Shown piece by piece: positions 15,154 through 23,386 of a DNA stretch of 64,000 nt. The notes below the pieces were generated by a model, which saw nothing but the letters and a program-made list of their open reading frames with translations, did no database searches and was not told where the DNA came from. The position numbers were made by a program, and so were the translations under genes. How positions within the stretch are numbered: the stretch's first letter is position 1; the number at the start of each line of letters is the position of its first letter. The stretch comes from Microbacterium sp. MM2322. GTDB lineage: Bacteria > Actinomycetota > Actinomycetes > Actinomycetales > Microbacteriaceae. The DNA is taken from positions 1,488,001 through 1,552,000 of the forward strand of contig NZ_OZ075067.1 of assembly GCF_964186585.1 (NCBI RefSeq). The letters are read 5' to 3'.

Positions 15154-16185
15154 ATGACCGCTGTGGAATTGGGCCTGGACACCTTCGGTGACATCACCGT
15201 CGACGCGAACGGCGAGAAGGTCTCGGGCGCGCAGGCGATCCGCAACCTCGTGGCGCAGGCCACACTCGCCGACCAGGTCGGTGTCGACTTCATCGGCGTG
15301 GGGGAGCACCACCGCGCCGAGTACTCCGTCTCAAGCCCCGAGATCGTGCTCGCCGCCATCGCGGCGCAGACGGAGCGCATCCGGGTGGGCACCGCCGTCA
15401 CCGTCCTCTCGAGCGACGACCCGGTCCGCGTCTACGAGCGCTTCGCGACCCTCTCGGCGATCTCGGACGGCCGCGCCGAGGTCATTCTCGGGCGCGGATC
15501 GTTCATCGAGTCGTTCCCGCTCTTCGGCTTCAACCTCTCGGACTACGAAGCCCTGTTCGAGGAGCGCCTCGAGCTGTTCTCGCTCCTCCGCACAGAGAAG
15601 CCGATCACGTGGCAGGGATCGACGCGTGCCGCGCTCACCGATGCGGACGTCTTCCCGAAGACCGAGCATGGCATCCGTGCCTGGGTCGGCGTCGGCGGGT
15701 CCCCGGAGTCCGTCATCCGCACCGCTCGCTACGGTTACGGCCTGATGCTGGCGATCATCGGCGGTCCGGCGGCCCGCTTCCGCCCGTACGTCGACCTCTA
15801 CCACCGCGCGATCGGTGAACTCGGTACCGAGGCTCAGCCCATCGGCATCCACTCGCCCGGTCACATCGCCGACACCGACGAGCAGGCGTGGGAGGAGGCG
15901 TACCCCGGTTTCGAGGCGCAGAACAACACGATCGGTCGTGACCGCGGCTGGCCGCCCTACAGCCGGATGCGCTTCCAGCAGGAGGTCGGTCCGGAAGGGT
16001 CGATCTACGCCGGTTCACCGGAGACCGTGGCACGGAAGATCGCGGACACGATCACGACGCTCGGCGCGGGACGGTTCGACCTGAAGTACGCGAACGGCAC
16101 CCTCGGGCACGACAAGCTCATGCGCTCCGTCGAGCTCTACGGCACCAAGGTCATCCCGCTCGTGCGCGAGATGCTCGGGGAGTGA
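15154..16185 (+). CDS. LLM-class flavin-dependent oxidoreductase (luciferase-like)
   Basis: 343 aa, bacterial luciferase-like monooxygenase fold: ELGLDTFGDI at the N-terminus, VGVDFIGVGEHHRAEY, then RIRVGTAVTVLSSDDPVRVYERFATLSAISDGRAE, a typical second strand and helix of FMN/F420-dependent members. ATG 15154 is chosen because GAAAGGGG (15141-15148) is correctly spaced before it; ATG 15139 has no such site. Cofactor and substrate are not determinable by eye. Confidence 0.9.
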   Translation: MTAVELGLDTFGDITVDANGEKVSGAQAIRNLVAQATLADQVGVDFIGVGEHHRAEYSVSSPEIVLAAIAAQTERIRVGTAVTVLSSDDPVRVYERFATLSAISDGRAEVILGRGSFIESFPLFGFNLSDYEALFEERLELFSLLRTEKPITWQGSTRAALTDADVFPKTEHGIRAWVGVGGSPESVIRTARYGYGLMLAIIGGPAARFRPYVDLYHRAIGELGTEAQPIGIHSPGHIADTDEQAWEEAYPGFEAQNNTIGRDRGWPPYSRMRFQQEVGPEGSIYAGSPETVARKIADTITTLGAGRFDLKYANGTLGHDKLMRSVELYGTKVIPLVREMLGE

Positions 16186-16219
16186 CCTGGCAGGGTCCGC
16201 GCCCTCGTACGATGCAGGG

Positions 16220-17569
16220 ATGACCACGACCACGACCGGCTCCGTCACCGGCCGACTCGATCGCCTGCCCTTCACCCGCACCCACCTGCGGGTGCTGACC
16301 GGCTCGGGAGCGGGGTGGGCGCTCGATGCGATGGACGTCGGGCTCATCTCGTTCGTGATCGCGGCGCTCGTCAGCGAATGGGGGCTGACGAGCGCAGCGA
16401 CCTCGTGGATCGCATCGGCGGGCTTCGCAGGAATGGCGATCGGCGCCACGGTAGGCGGACTGCTCGCCGACCGCATCGGCCGCCGGTCGGTGTTCGCCCT
16501 CACGCTCCTCGTCTACGGCATCGCGACGGGGGCGAGCGCCCTGTCCGGCGGGCTCATCGCCCTCATCGCGCTGCGATTCGTCGTGGGCCTCGGCCTGGGG
16601 GCGGAACTCCCCGTGGCCAGCACCTACGTCAGCGAGTTCGCCCCGGCACGGATGCGGGGACGCATCATCGTCGTGCTCGAAGCGTTCTGGGCGATCGGGT
16701 GGACCGCATCCGCCCTCATCGGGTACCTCGTCATCCCGTCGGTCTCGGAGGGCTGGCGCTGGGCGCTCGCGATCGGCGCCGTCCCCGCCGTCTACGCGCT
16801 CGTGGTCCGGTGGGGCCTGCCGGAGTCGCCGAGGTGGCTGGCGTCGCGCGGGCGGACAGCGGAGGCCGAGCGCATCGTCACGGATCTCGAATCATCTCGG
16901 CCCCTGTTCGGAACGACCGTCTCGACAACGGCACCGGCTGCGGAGGGCGCGTCTGCTCCCGCCACGACGATCGGGATGCGGCTGCGCGGGCTGTGGGCTC
17001 CGGATATGCGCGTGCGGACCGCCGCGCTCTGGGTCGTCTGGTTCTGCGTCAACTTTGCCTACTACGGCGCCTTCATCTGGATCCCGACCCTTCTCGTCTC
17101 GCAGGGATTCGGATTGGTGCGGAGCTTCGAATTCACCCTCCTCATCACGCTGGCCCAGCTTCCCGGCTACGCCGTCGCTGCGTGGCTGATCGAGAAGTGG
17201 GGTCGGCGTCTCACGCTCTCGGTCTTCCTGGCCGGGTCCGCGGTCGCGGCGATCCTCTTCGGACAGGCGACGACCATCCCCATGATCCTCGCGACCGGAA
17301 TGGCGCTCTCCTTCTTCAACCTCGGCGCGTGGGGAGCGCTGTACGCCGTCACGCCCGAGACGTACTCCACGTCGCTTCGCGCCACGGGTGCGGGCTGGGC
17401 CGCCGGGGTAGGACGCATCGCCTCGATCCTCGCGCCGCCCGCGGTCCCGGCGCTGCAGGCCATCGGCGGCATCCCGCTCGTCTTCGTGGTTTTGAGTGCC
17501 TTCTTCGTCGTCGCGGCGGCCGCCACCTGGGGGCTCGCGGAGTCGCGCGGGCGCAGCCTCGCTGACTGA
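16220..17569 (+). CDS. MFS transporter, sugar/aromatic-acid porter type
   Basis: 449 aa with 12 probable membrane segments. The A-motif GGLLADRIGRRSVF follows TM2 and RMRGRIIVVLEAFWAIG follows TM4; the PESPRWLASRGR segment ahead of the central loop is typical of the sugar/metabolite:H+ symporter branch, which includes niacin and aromatic acid carriers. Substrate unknown. TACGAT lies 6 nt before ATG 16220, a leaderless start. It is followed 27 nt later by an SGNH hydrolase with its own promoter. Confidence 0.9.
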   Translation: MTTTTTGSVTGRLDRLPFTRTHLRVLTGSGAGWALDAMDVGLISFVIAALVSEWGLTSAATSWIASAGFAGMAIGATVGGLLADRIGRRSVFALTLLVYGIATGASALSGGLIALIALRFVVGLGLGAELPVASTYVSEFAPARMRGRIIVVLEAFWAIGWTASALIGYLVIPSVSEGWRWALAIGAVPAVYALVVRWGLPESPRWLASRGRTAEAERIVTDLESSRPLFGTTVSTTAPAAEGASAPATTIGMRLRGLWAPDMRVRTAALWVVWFCVNFAYYGAFIWIPTLLVSQGFGLVRSFEFTLLITLAQLPGYAVAAWLIEKWGRRLTLSVFLAGSAVAAILFGQATTIPMILATGMALSFFNLGAWGALYAVTPETYSTSLRATGAGWAAGVGRIASILAPPAVPALQAIGGIPLVFVVLSAFFVVAAAATWGLAESRGRSLAD

Positions 17570-17596
17570 GCGCTCACAGCCTCGTAGGCTGAAGCA

Positions 17597-18364
17597 ATGC
17601 CAGCGGAAGTGCGCTACGTCGCGATCGGGGATTCGTTCACGGAGGGCGTGGGAGACGAGTTGCCCGACGGCACCGTCCGCGGCTGGGCCGACCTCGTCGC
17701 CCAGGGGTGGGCGGATTCGCGCGGCGAGGCGATCTCGTACGCGAACCTCGCGATCCGCGGCAAGCTCATCCAGCCGATCGTCGAGGAACAGCTGGAGCGG
17801 GCACTCGCGCTGCGACCGACGCATCTCTCCTTCAACGGCGGCGGCAACGACATGCTTCGCCCGCGCACGCCCATCTCCCGAGTGGCCGACGTGTTCTCCC
17901 GGGTCCTTCGCCGGTGCGATGAGGAGGGCGTCACCATGATCGTGCTGTCCGGTGCGAACCCGTCGGCGCAGTTGCCCCTGTCGGGGCTGATCCAGCGACG
18001 CGGTGACGAACTCTCCCGGGAGGTGACCGAACGCATCCGCGGTCGAGACGATCTCGTCGTCGCCCTCAACTGGCCGGACGCCGAGTTGTCGCATACGTCG
18101 TTCTGGTCCGAGGACCGGCTGCACATGAACTCTCGCGGACACCACCGCGTCGCCGCGCGGGTGCTCGAGGCTCTTGGAGAAACTCCGCCCGCGGACTGGT
18201 GGCGCCTGCAGGAGCCCGACTCCGCCGTCGCGTTGGGCCGCGGACGCTACTTCCGCGAGCATCTCGGCCCGTGGTTGCGACGACGCCTCACCGGCACGTC
18301 ATCCGGCGATGGACGGCAAGCGAAGTACGGCGACTGGTTCTCGGTCGAACCACGAAACGTCTGA
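17597..18364 (+). CDS. SGNH/GDSL-type hydrolase
   Basis: 255 aa. Block I is AIGDSFTEGVGDELPDG with the catalytic Ser in GDSFTEG; block III is SFNGGGNDML; the C-terminal block is SEDRLHMNSRGHHRVAARVL with the catalytic Asp and His in D-x-x-H. No signal peptide is apparent, so it is probably a cytoplasmic esterase or lipase-like enzyme. TAGGCT (17585-17590) lies 6 nt before the ATG. Confidence 0.9.
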   Translation: MPAEVRYVAIGDSFTEGVGDELPDGTVRGWADLVAQGWADSRGEAISYANLAIRGKLIQPIVEEQLERALALRPTHLSFNGGGNDMLRPRTPISRVADVFSRVLRRCDEEGVTMIVLSGANPSAQLPLSGLIQRRGDELSREVTERIRGRDDLVVALNWPDAELSHTSFWSEDRLHMNSRGHHRVAARVLEALGETPPADWWRLQEPDSAVALGRGRYFREHLGPWLRRRLTGTSSGDGRQAKYGDWFSVEPRNV

Positions 18365-18374
18365 TCCGCGGCTG

Positions 18375-18404
18375 TCAAGGGCTTTCAGGTTCCTGTCAGG
18401 CTCC
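18375..18404 (+). promoter_or_regulatory. Tandem ~11-bp direct repeats upstream of the DUF6458 gene
   Basis: TCAGGTTCC (18385-18393) and TCAGGCTCC (18396-18404) repeat with an 11-bp period; a poorer copy, TCAAGGGCT (18375-18383), precedes them. Direct repeats at one helical turn are the usual binding pattern of OmpR-family response regulators. The array ends 40 nt before the start codon. Functional role is inferred. Confidence 0.4.
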
Positions 18405-18444
18405 GCGAGGATCGGAGCACACAGCCAACAGAGGGAGTGTGCGC

Positions 18445-18702
18445 ATGAGCATCGGAACCGGAATCGTGCTGTTCGTCATCGGCGCCATCCTGGTGTTCGC
18501 CGTCAACGTCGACGTGGAGTACGTCAACCTCGACATGATCGGCTACATCCTGATGGGCGCCGGATTCGTCGTCTTCGTCCTCGGCCTCGTGCTGATGACG
18601 CGCCGGCGTTCCAGCGAGTCGACCGTCCGAACGGTCGACCCTGTCGCGGGGGAGCGGGTCACCCGCTCCGAGACGCGTACGTCGGGAGACGGCACCGTCT
18701 GA
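18445..18702 (+). CDS. DUF6458 family small membrane protein
   Basis: 85 aa with two predicted membrane helices (IGTGIVLFVIGAILVFAVNV and MIGYILMGAGFVVFVLGLVLM) joined by a short acidic loop, then a polar tail. The layout matches the short actinobacterial DUF6458 proteins; function unknown. A good ribosome site (GAGGGAG) lies upstream of ATG 18445. Tandem repeats upstream suggest control by an OmpR-type regulator. Confidence 0.8.
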   Translation: MSIGTGIVLFVIGAILVFAVNVDVEYVNLDMIGYILMGAGFVVFVLGLVLMTRRRSSESTVRTVDPVAGERVTRSETRTSGDGTV

Positions 18703-18715
18703 GCAGTCGGCAGAA

Positions 18716-18752
18716 ACCGGTGGCTCGTCCCTTCCGGGGACGGGCCACCGGT
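18716..18752. terminator. Bidirectional terminator between the DUF6458 and MFS genes
   Basis: A 16-bp stem, 18716-18731 with 18737-18752 (one G-T pair), and a 5-nt loop TTCCG. It sits between convergent genes whose stops are 14 and 5 nt away. Confidence 0.85.
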
Positions 18753-18756
18753 GCGC

Positions 18757-20064
18757 TCAGCCTCGGGGGCGGCGCGGCGGGTCCATTCCGATGTGGATGC
18801 GGGTGCGCCGCCGTTCGATGCTGATGAAGACGGCGCCGATGACCCACAGCGGGATCTGCACGAGGAAGGCGACGCGGAACGCCTCGAGCCGGTAGGTGTC
18901 GGGGGTACCCGCTCCCTGCAGATCGAGCACGAAGCCGATGGCGAAGATCGCGAGGAGAGCCGCGAGGAAGCCGCCGGCGTTCGTGACACCGGTAGCCGTG
19001 CTCAGGCGATGTGCCGGATTGTGCGTGCGCGCATGGTCGAAAGCGATCATGGATGCCGGGCCCCCCATCGCGAGCGCAATGAGCAGGATCACGAGCAGCC
19101 AGATCGGGGCGGGTCCCGGCCAGGCGATCACGGCCGTCCACGCGGCGAGCTGCACACCCACGGCGGGGAGCACGAGAGCGCGCGAGCGGCGATTCGGCGC
19201 GCGGCGGGAGAGCTCGCCGAGCACCGGGCCGAGCGCCATTCCGGCGAAGACGTACAGCGATGTGAGCACACCGGCTTGGCCGGTGGTGAGACCTTCGCCT
19301 GCCGTCAGGTAGGGGAATCCCCACAGCAGGATGAAGGCGGTGCCCGCGAAGGGCGTCGTGAAGTGGGACCAGAACGCCAACCGGGTGCCCGGATGGGCGA
19401 GTGCGGCGCGGATGCCGACCCCGGTGTCGATCGTGGAGGTGACGACCCGGATCGCGCCGGTGTCCGTGTCGACGCTCACGTCCCGCGCACGGTCGGGCGG
19501 ACGATTCCGTACGAGCGCGAAGACGAGGATGGCGAACAGCACGCAGAGCCCTGCGATGCCCCCGAAGGTCACCGTCCAGTCGGTCGCATGGAGGATGGCC
19601 GCGATCGGGATGACGGCGACCAGCTGCCCGGCCTGTCCGAGGATCCCCGTCAGCTGCACCATGAGCGGCCCTCGCTGCGCGGGGAACCACGTCGCCACGA
19701 GACGGAGGACGGCGGGGAAGACCGCGGCGTCCCCGGCGCCGAGGAGCATGCGCGCGACGAGGGCGACGCCGACACTGGGAGAGACGGCCATCGTCAGCTG
19801 TCCGACCGCCATCAGGACCATTCCGATCGTCATGATCGGTCGGGATCCGTACCGGTCGAGGAGGATCCCGATCGGGATCTGCATTCCGCCGTAGACCGCG
19901 AGCTGCACGACGGCGAACAGCGACAGGGTCGCGGCATCCGCCTGGAAACGGTCTGCGGCGTCGACACCGACCGCCGCGAGCGACGTCCGGTTGGTGACCG
20001 CGAGCATATAGGCGGCGACGCCGGTGCCCCAGATGATCCAGGCGCGGAATCCGGGCCCGGTCAT
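18757..20064 (-). CDS. MFS transporter
   Basis: 435 aa with about 12 hydrophobic segments. The A-motif-like GILLDRYGSRPIM follows TM2, and a loop/TM5 segment GAGDAAVFPAVLRLVATWFPAQRGP resembles the anion:cation and NarK-like branches. The central loop is short and polar (RNRPPDRARDVS). The C-terminus is positively charged (RRRTRIHIGMDPPRRPRG). Substrate not determinable. It is divergently placed from the DUF427 gene. Confidence 0.88.
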   Translation of the reverse strand: MTGPGFRAWIIWGTGVAAYMLAVTNRTSLAAVGVDAADRFQADAATLSLFAVVQLAVYGGMQIPIGILLDRYGSRPIMTIGMVLMAVGQLTMAVSPSVGVALVARMLLGAGDAAVFPAVLRLVATWFPAQRGPLMVQLTGILGQAGQLVAVIPIAAILHATDWTVTFGGIAGLCVLFAILVFALVRNRPPDRARDVSVDTDTGAIRVVTSTIDTGVGIRAALAHPGTRLAFWSHFTTPFAGTAFILLWGFPYLTAGEGLTTGQAGVLTSLYVFAGMALGPVLGELSRRAPNRRSRALVLPAVGVQLAAWTAVIAWPGPAPIWLLVILLIALAMGGPASMIAFDHARTHNPAHRLSTATGVTNAGGFLAALLAIFAIGFVLDLQGAGTPDTYRLEAFRVAFLVQIPLWVIGAVFISIERRRTRIHIGMDPPRRPRG

Positions 20065-20169
20065 GGGTGTCGTCCCGTGTCGATGGGGGATGCCGCTCCG
20101 CTCACCCGCCCACGCTACTCCCGGCGGGCGTACTCTGAGCCCACACCGTTCGGACCATCGGAGGACGAT

Positions 20170-20472
20170 ATGAAGGCGACCATCGGCGAGACCGTCATCG
20201 CAGAGGCAAGCGACGACGAGATCATCCGGATCGAAGGGAACGCGTACTTCCCGCCGTCATCCATCAAGGCGGGAGCCCTCGTCGAGAGCCCGACGCCGTA
20301 CACGTGCCCGTGGAAAGGCGAATGCCAGTACTTCCACATCGAGGCAGGACCGGAACGACTCGCGGACGGCGCCTGGTCGTACCCCAACCCCTACCCGTCC
20401 GCGTTCGACCGCGTCGGCAAGGACTTCTCCGGCTACGTCGCGTTCGCGCCGGCCGTCACCGTGGGGTCGTAA
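20170..20472 (+). CDS. DUF427 domain protein
   Basis: 100 aa, a single DUF427 domain: VIAEASDDEIIRIEGNAYFPPSSI, CPWKGECQYFHIEAG and the terminal YPNPYPSAFDRVGKDFSGYVAFAP are the family-wide conserved segments. Function unknown; these small cytoplasmic proteins are widespread in actinobacteria. The start is ATG 20170 with GGAGGA upstream. Confidence 0.9.
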   Translation: MKATIGETVIAEASDDEIIRIEGNAYFPPSSIKAGALVESPTPYTCPWKGECQYFHIEAGPERLADGAWSYPNPYPSAFDRVGKDFSGYVAFAPAVTVGS

Positions 20473-20490
20473 CCCCGAAACGCCGCCGCG

Positions 20491-22191
20491 TCACTCGTGC
20501 AGCGGCCCGAGCGAGGCGGCGGTGACGAACCGAGCCTCGGTGGGCACGGGCTGCTCCAGCTCGATCACCGTCAGGGTGTTACTGCCTGCCCGTGTCACCG
20601 GTCCGGGGATGTACAGCGTCCGCTGAGGGCCGTTCGACCAGTAGCGACCCAGCAGGAAATCGCCGACGAACACGTACCCCTTTCCCCACCCGGCGGTGTC
20701 GAGGAAGAGGTCGGTCGGGGCATCCAGGTCGAACTCGGCCGCAGCCACGAGCAGTTCCGGCGCGGACGCCGCGTCCTCGAGGCGAACCGGCGTCGTCCGC
20801 CAGTCGAGTTCTCGCCCGTCGACCGTCACGGGGCCGATGAGGCCCTTCTCTTCGCCCAGGCGATCGTCGTAGTTCACGCGTCCCTGCTCCTCGACGAGGA
20901 TCGAGAGCGCCCGACCGGCCGGCAGACGGAGCGCATGCTCGTGTCGCGTGCGCGACAGCGATCCGATCCGGATGCCGTCGACCGACACCCACGCCTGGTC
21001 GCGCACCTCGCCCACGGCGAGGACGGCACCCGCGAAGCCATCGGGGAGCGCCGCTTCGTAGCGCAGGAGGGTGCCCGTGTGCGCGGCATCCTCGAAGGTC
21101 GCCAGCGCCGAGATCGACGGCTGTTCGGGCTCGCCCGGAGCGATCACGGGGGAGAGGGCGACGCGGAACTCCGGTCGCAGCGCGGCGGGCTCCGGCACTT
21201 CGGCGGGGACCGCGGCGTACTTCGCGATGACCTCGCGGAATGCGTGGAACTTCGCCGTCGGGTCGCCGGCCTCGTCGAGCGGAGCGTCGTAGTCGTAGGA
21301 CGTGACGATCGGCAGATACCTGCCCTTGTCGTTCGCGCCGTTCGTCGTGCCGAAGTTCGTCCCGCCGTGGAACATGTAGATGTTCACCGAGGCGCCCGCG
21401 GCGAGGAGGTCGTCCAGCTCGGCTGCCGCCGTGGCGGCATCGGTCGTGTGGTGCGGGCCGCCCCACCAGTCGAACCAGCCGTCCCAGAACTCCGAGCACA
21501 TGAGCGGGCCGGTCGGCTGATGCGCGCGGAGCGTGGCGAGGCGTTCGTCCGCCCGCGATCCGAAGGACCCCGTGAGGTGCACGCCCGGGAGCGATCCGGC
21601 CTCGAGCATGTCGGGCTCCGGCTGATCGACGGTTGTCAGAGGCACCGTGATCTCGGAATCCCGTGTGATTCGGACGAGCTCGGCGAGGTAGTCCTTGTCG
21701 GACCCGTATGCGCCGTACTCGTTCTCGATCTGCACGAGCACGACGTTGCCGCCGCGGTCGATCTGCCGGGGCGCGACGATGCGGTAGACGCGGCGGAGGT
21801 ACGTCTCGAGCGCGTCCTGGTAGGCGGCATCCGTCTGCCGAAGTCGGATGCCGGGTGTCGCCGTGAGCCACGTCGGCAACCCGCCGTTGTGCCACTCCGC
21901 GCAGATGTACGGGCCCGGCCGGACGATGGCGTGCAGGCCCTCGGCGGCGACGAGGTCGAGGAAGTGGCCGAGGTCGAGGCCGTCGGACTCGCTCCACTCG
22001 CCGCGCACCGGTTCGTGGGCGTTCCAGGCCACGTAGGTTTCGATCGTGTTGAGGCCCATGAGGCGGGCTTTGCGGATGCGGTCGGCCCAGTCGCCGGGGT
22101 GGACGCGGAAGTAGTGCAGCGCACCCGAGATGATGCGGTGAGGCTGGCCGTCCAGGAGGAAGTCCCGGTCGCCGATGGCGAAAGTGCTCAT
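20491..22191 (-). CDS. Glycoside hydrolase family 35 beta-galactosidase
   Basis: 566 aa. GH35 retaining beta-galactosidase: barrel start SGALHYFRVHPGDW, GLNTIETYVAWNAHEP, RPGPYICAEWHNGGLPTWL, acid/base Glu158 in QIENEYG and nucleophile Glu234 in CSEFWDGWFDWWGG. C-terminal beta domains follow (LFLDTAGWGKGYVFVGDFLLGRYW). No signal peptide, so it acts on imported galactosides. It is divergent from the LacI gene across 94 nt containing a LacI-type palindrome, and the two are likely co-regulated. Confidence 0.95.
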   Translation of the reverse strand: MSTFAIGDRDFLLDGQPHRIISGALHYFRVHPGDWADRIRKARLMGLNTIETYVAWNAHEPVRGEWSESDGLDLGHFLDLVAAEGLHAIVRPGPYICAEWHNGGLPTWLTATPGIRLRQTDAAYQDALETYLRRVYRIVAPRQIDRGGNVVLVQIENEYGAYGSDKDYLAELVRITRDSEITVPLTTVDQPEPDMLEAGSLPGVHLTGSFGSRADERLATLRAHQPTGPLMCSEFWDGWFDWWGGPHHTTDAATAAAELDDLLAAGASVNIYMFHGGTNFGTTNGANDKGRYLPIVTSYDYDAPLDEAGDPTAKFHAFREVIAKYAAVPAEVPEPAALRPEFRVALSPVIAPGEPEQPSISALATFEDAAHTGTLLRYEAALPDGFAGAVLAVGEVRDQAWVSVDGIRIGSLSRTRHEHALRLPAGRALSILVEEQGRVNYDDRLGEEKGLIGPVTVDGRELDWRTTPVRLEDAASAPELLVAAAEFDLDAPTDLFLDTAGWGKGYVFVGDFLLGRYWSNGPQRTLYIPGPVTRAGSNTLTVIELEQPVPTEARFVTAASLGPLHE

Positions 22192-22272
22192 GTGATCTCC
22201 GCTCGGAGCCTGCTCTGCCGGCGGTGCCGACTGTCACGAGAAGGGGGTGCCCAGTCGATGCGCGAACTGCTA

Positions 22273-22286
22273 TGTTTACGCAATCA
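22273..22286. promoter_or_regulatory. Candidate LacI-family operator (GH35/LacI intergenic)
   Basis: TGTTTACGCAATCA is an imperfect palindrome with a central CG and 10 of 14 symmetric positions. It overlaps a TATGTT -10-like sequence (22271-22276) and the ATG of the LacI gene, and it lies upstream of the divergent GH35 gene. Position and form fit autoregulation by the adjacent LacI protein; this is inference. Confidence 0.45.
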
Positions 22287-23386
22287 TGTCGCCTCAGCGT
22301 AGCACGCGACCGGCTCCTGACGAGGGTGTCGAGGCCGCTTTCGGCGAGCCCGCGGAACGTCGTGGGGGAACGTCGCACGGCGTTCCCACGCAGGCCGATG
22401 TCGCCCGTCATGCCGGGGTGTCCGCGCAGACCGTGTCGCGTGTCGTGACGGGGACCGACCGCGTCGACGAACAGACGCGCGAGCGGGTCCAGGCGAGCAT
22501 GCGCGAGCTCGGTTACCGGCCGAATCGAGCCGCTCGCGCCCTGCGCTCGGCTCGGTATCGCAGCATCGGGGTCGTCATGAGCGACCTCACCTCGTACGGC
22601 AGCGTCCGCACGTGGGAGGCGATCTCGCGCGCGGGTGCCGCGTCGGGATATGCCGTCGCGCTCGTGCCGACCGCCCGGTTCGATCGGAGTGCCGTCGCCG
22701 AGGCGATCGAACGGGCCCGCGACCAGGCCGTGGACGGGCTCGTCATCGCCATCGGCGACCACCTCTCGGCGGGAGAGGACCTTCCCCTCCCCGATGACCT
22801 TCCGGTCGTGGTCGTCGACGCTTCCGCGCTCGAGGATCGCTCGTTCGTCGACACCGATCAGACGATGGGAGCCGGTCAGGCCGTCGAGCACCTTCTCGCC
22901 CTCGGCCATCGCACCGTCCACCACGTCGCGGGTCCGGAGCGCTCGTACTCGGCTGTGCGGCGCGAGCAGGGCTGGCGCACCGCTCTCGCCCGGGCCGGCT
23001 GCGCCCCGCCGCCGCTCGAACGAGGCGACTGGAGTGCGCAGTCCGGATACGACGCGGGATGCCGCCTGCGGGAGCGTCCCGAGGTGACTGCCGTATTCGC
23101 CGCGAACGACCAGATGGCGCTCGGTGTGCTCCGCGCTCTCCACGAGGCGAACATCCCGGTGCCCGTTCGGGTCAGTGTCGTCGGCTTCGACGACATGCCC
23201 GAAGCCGCGCAGTTCTGGCCGCCGTTGACCTCCATCCACCAGGAGTTCGACGAGGTCGGGCGGGCCGCGGTCGATGTCCTCCTGGCCGGCCTCGACGACC
23301 GCGAGGCCGTCCGACGCCTGCTCGTCCCCACCCGTCTGGTCGTGCGTGACAGCACGGCCCTCGCTCCCCGAAAGGCGAACACATGA
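22286..23386 (+). CDS. LacI family transcriptional regulator
   Basis: 366 aa. The DNA-binding domain starts near residue 33 (VPTQADVARHAGVSAQTVSRVV, hinge ELGYRPNRAARALRS), preceded by an unusual ~30-residue polar extension. The sugar-binding core has VMSDLTSYGSV, RSYSAVRREQGW and AVFAANDQMALGVLRALHE, ending SVVGFDDMPEAAQFWPPLTSIHQ. ATG 22286 is chosen over an upstream ATG at 22272 (out of frame) and the in-frame codon at 22247. First gene of an operon with GH31, GH51 and GH127, so it probably responds to an arabinose- or galactose-containing ligand. Its stop overlaps the GH31 start (ATGA). Confidence 0.92.
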   Translation: MSPQRSTRPAPDEGVEAAFGEPAERRGGTSHGVPTQADVARHAGVSAQTVSRVVTGTDRVDEQTRERVQASMRELGYRPNRAARALRSARYRSIGVVMSDLTSYGSVRTWEAISRAGAASGYAVALVPTARFDRSAVAEAIERARDQAVDGLVIAIGDHLSAGEDLPLPDDLPVVVVDASALEDRSFVDTDQTMGAGQAVEHLLALGHRTVHHVAGPERSYSAVRREQGWRTALARAGCAPPPLERGDWSAQSGYDAGCRLRERPEVTAVFAANDQMALGVLRALHEANIPVPVRVSVVGFDDMPEAAQFWPPLTSIHQEFDEVGRAAVDVLLAGLDDREAVRRLLVPTRLVVRDSTALAPRKANT

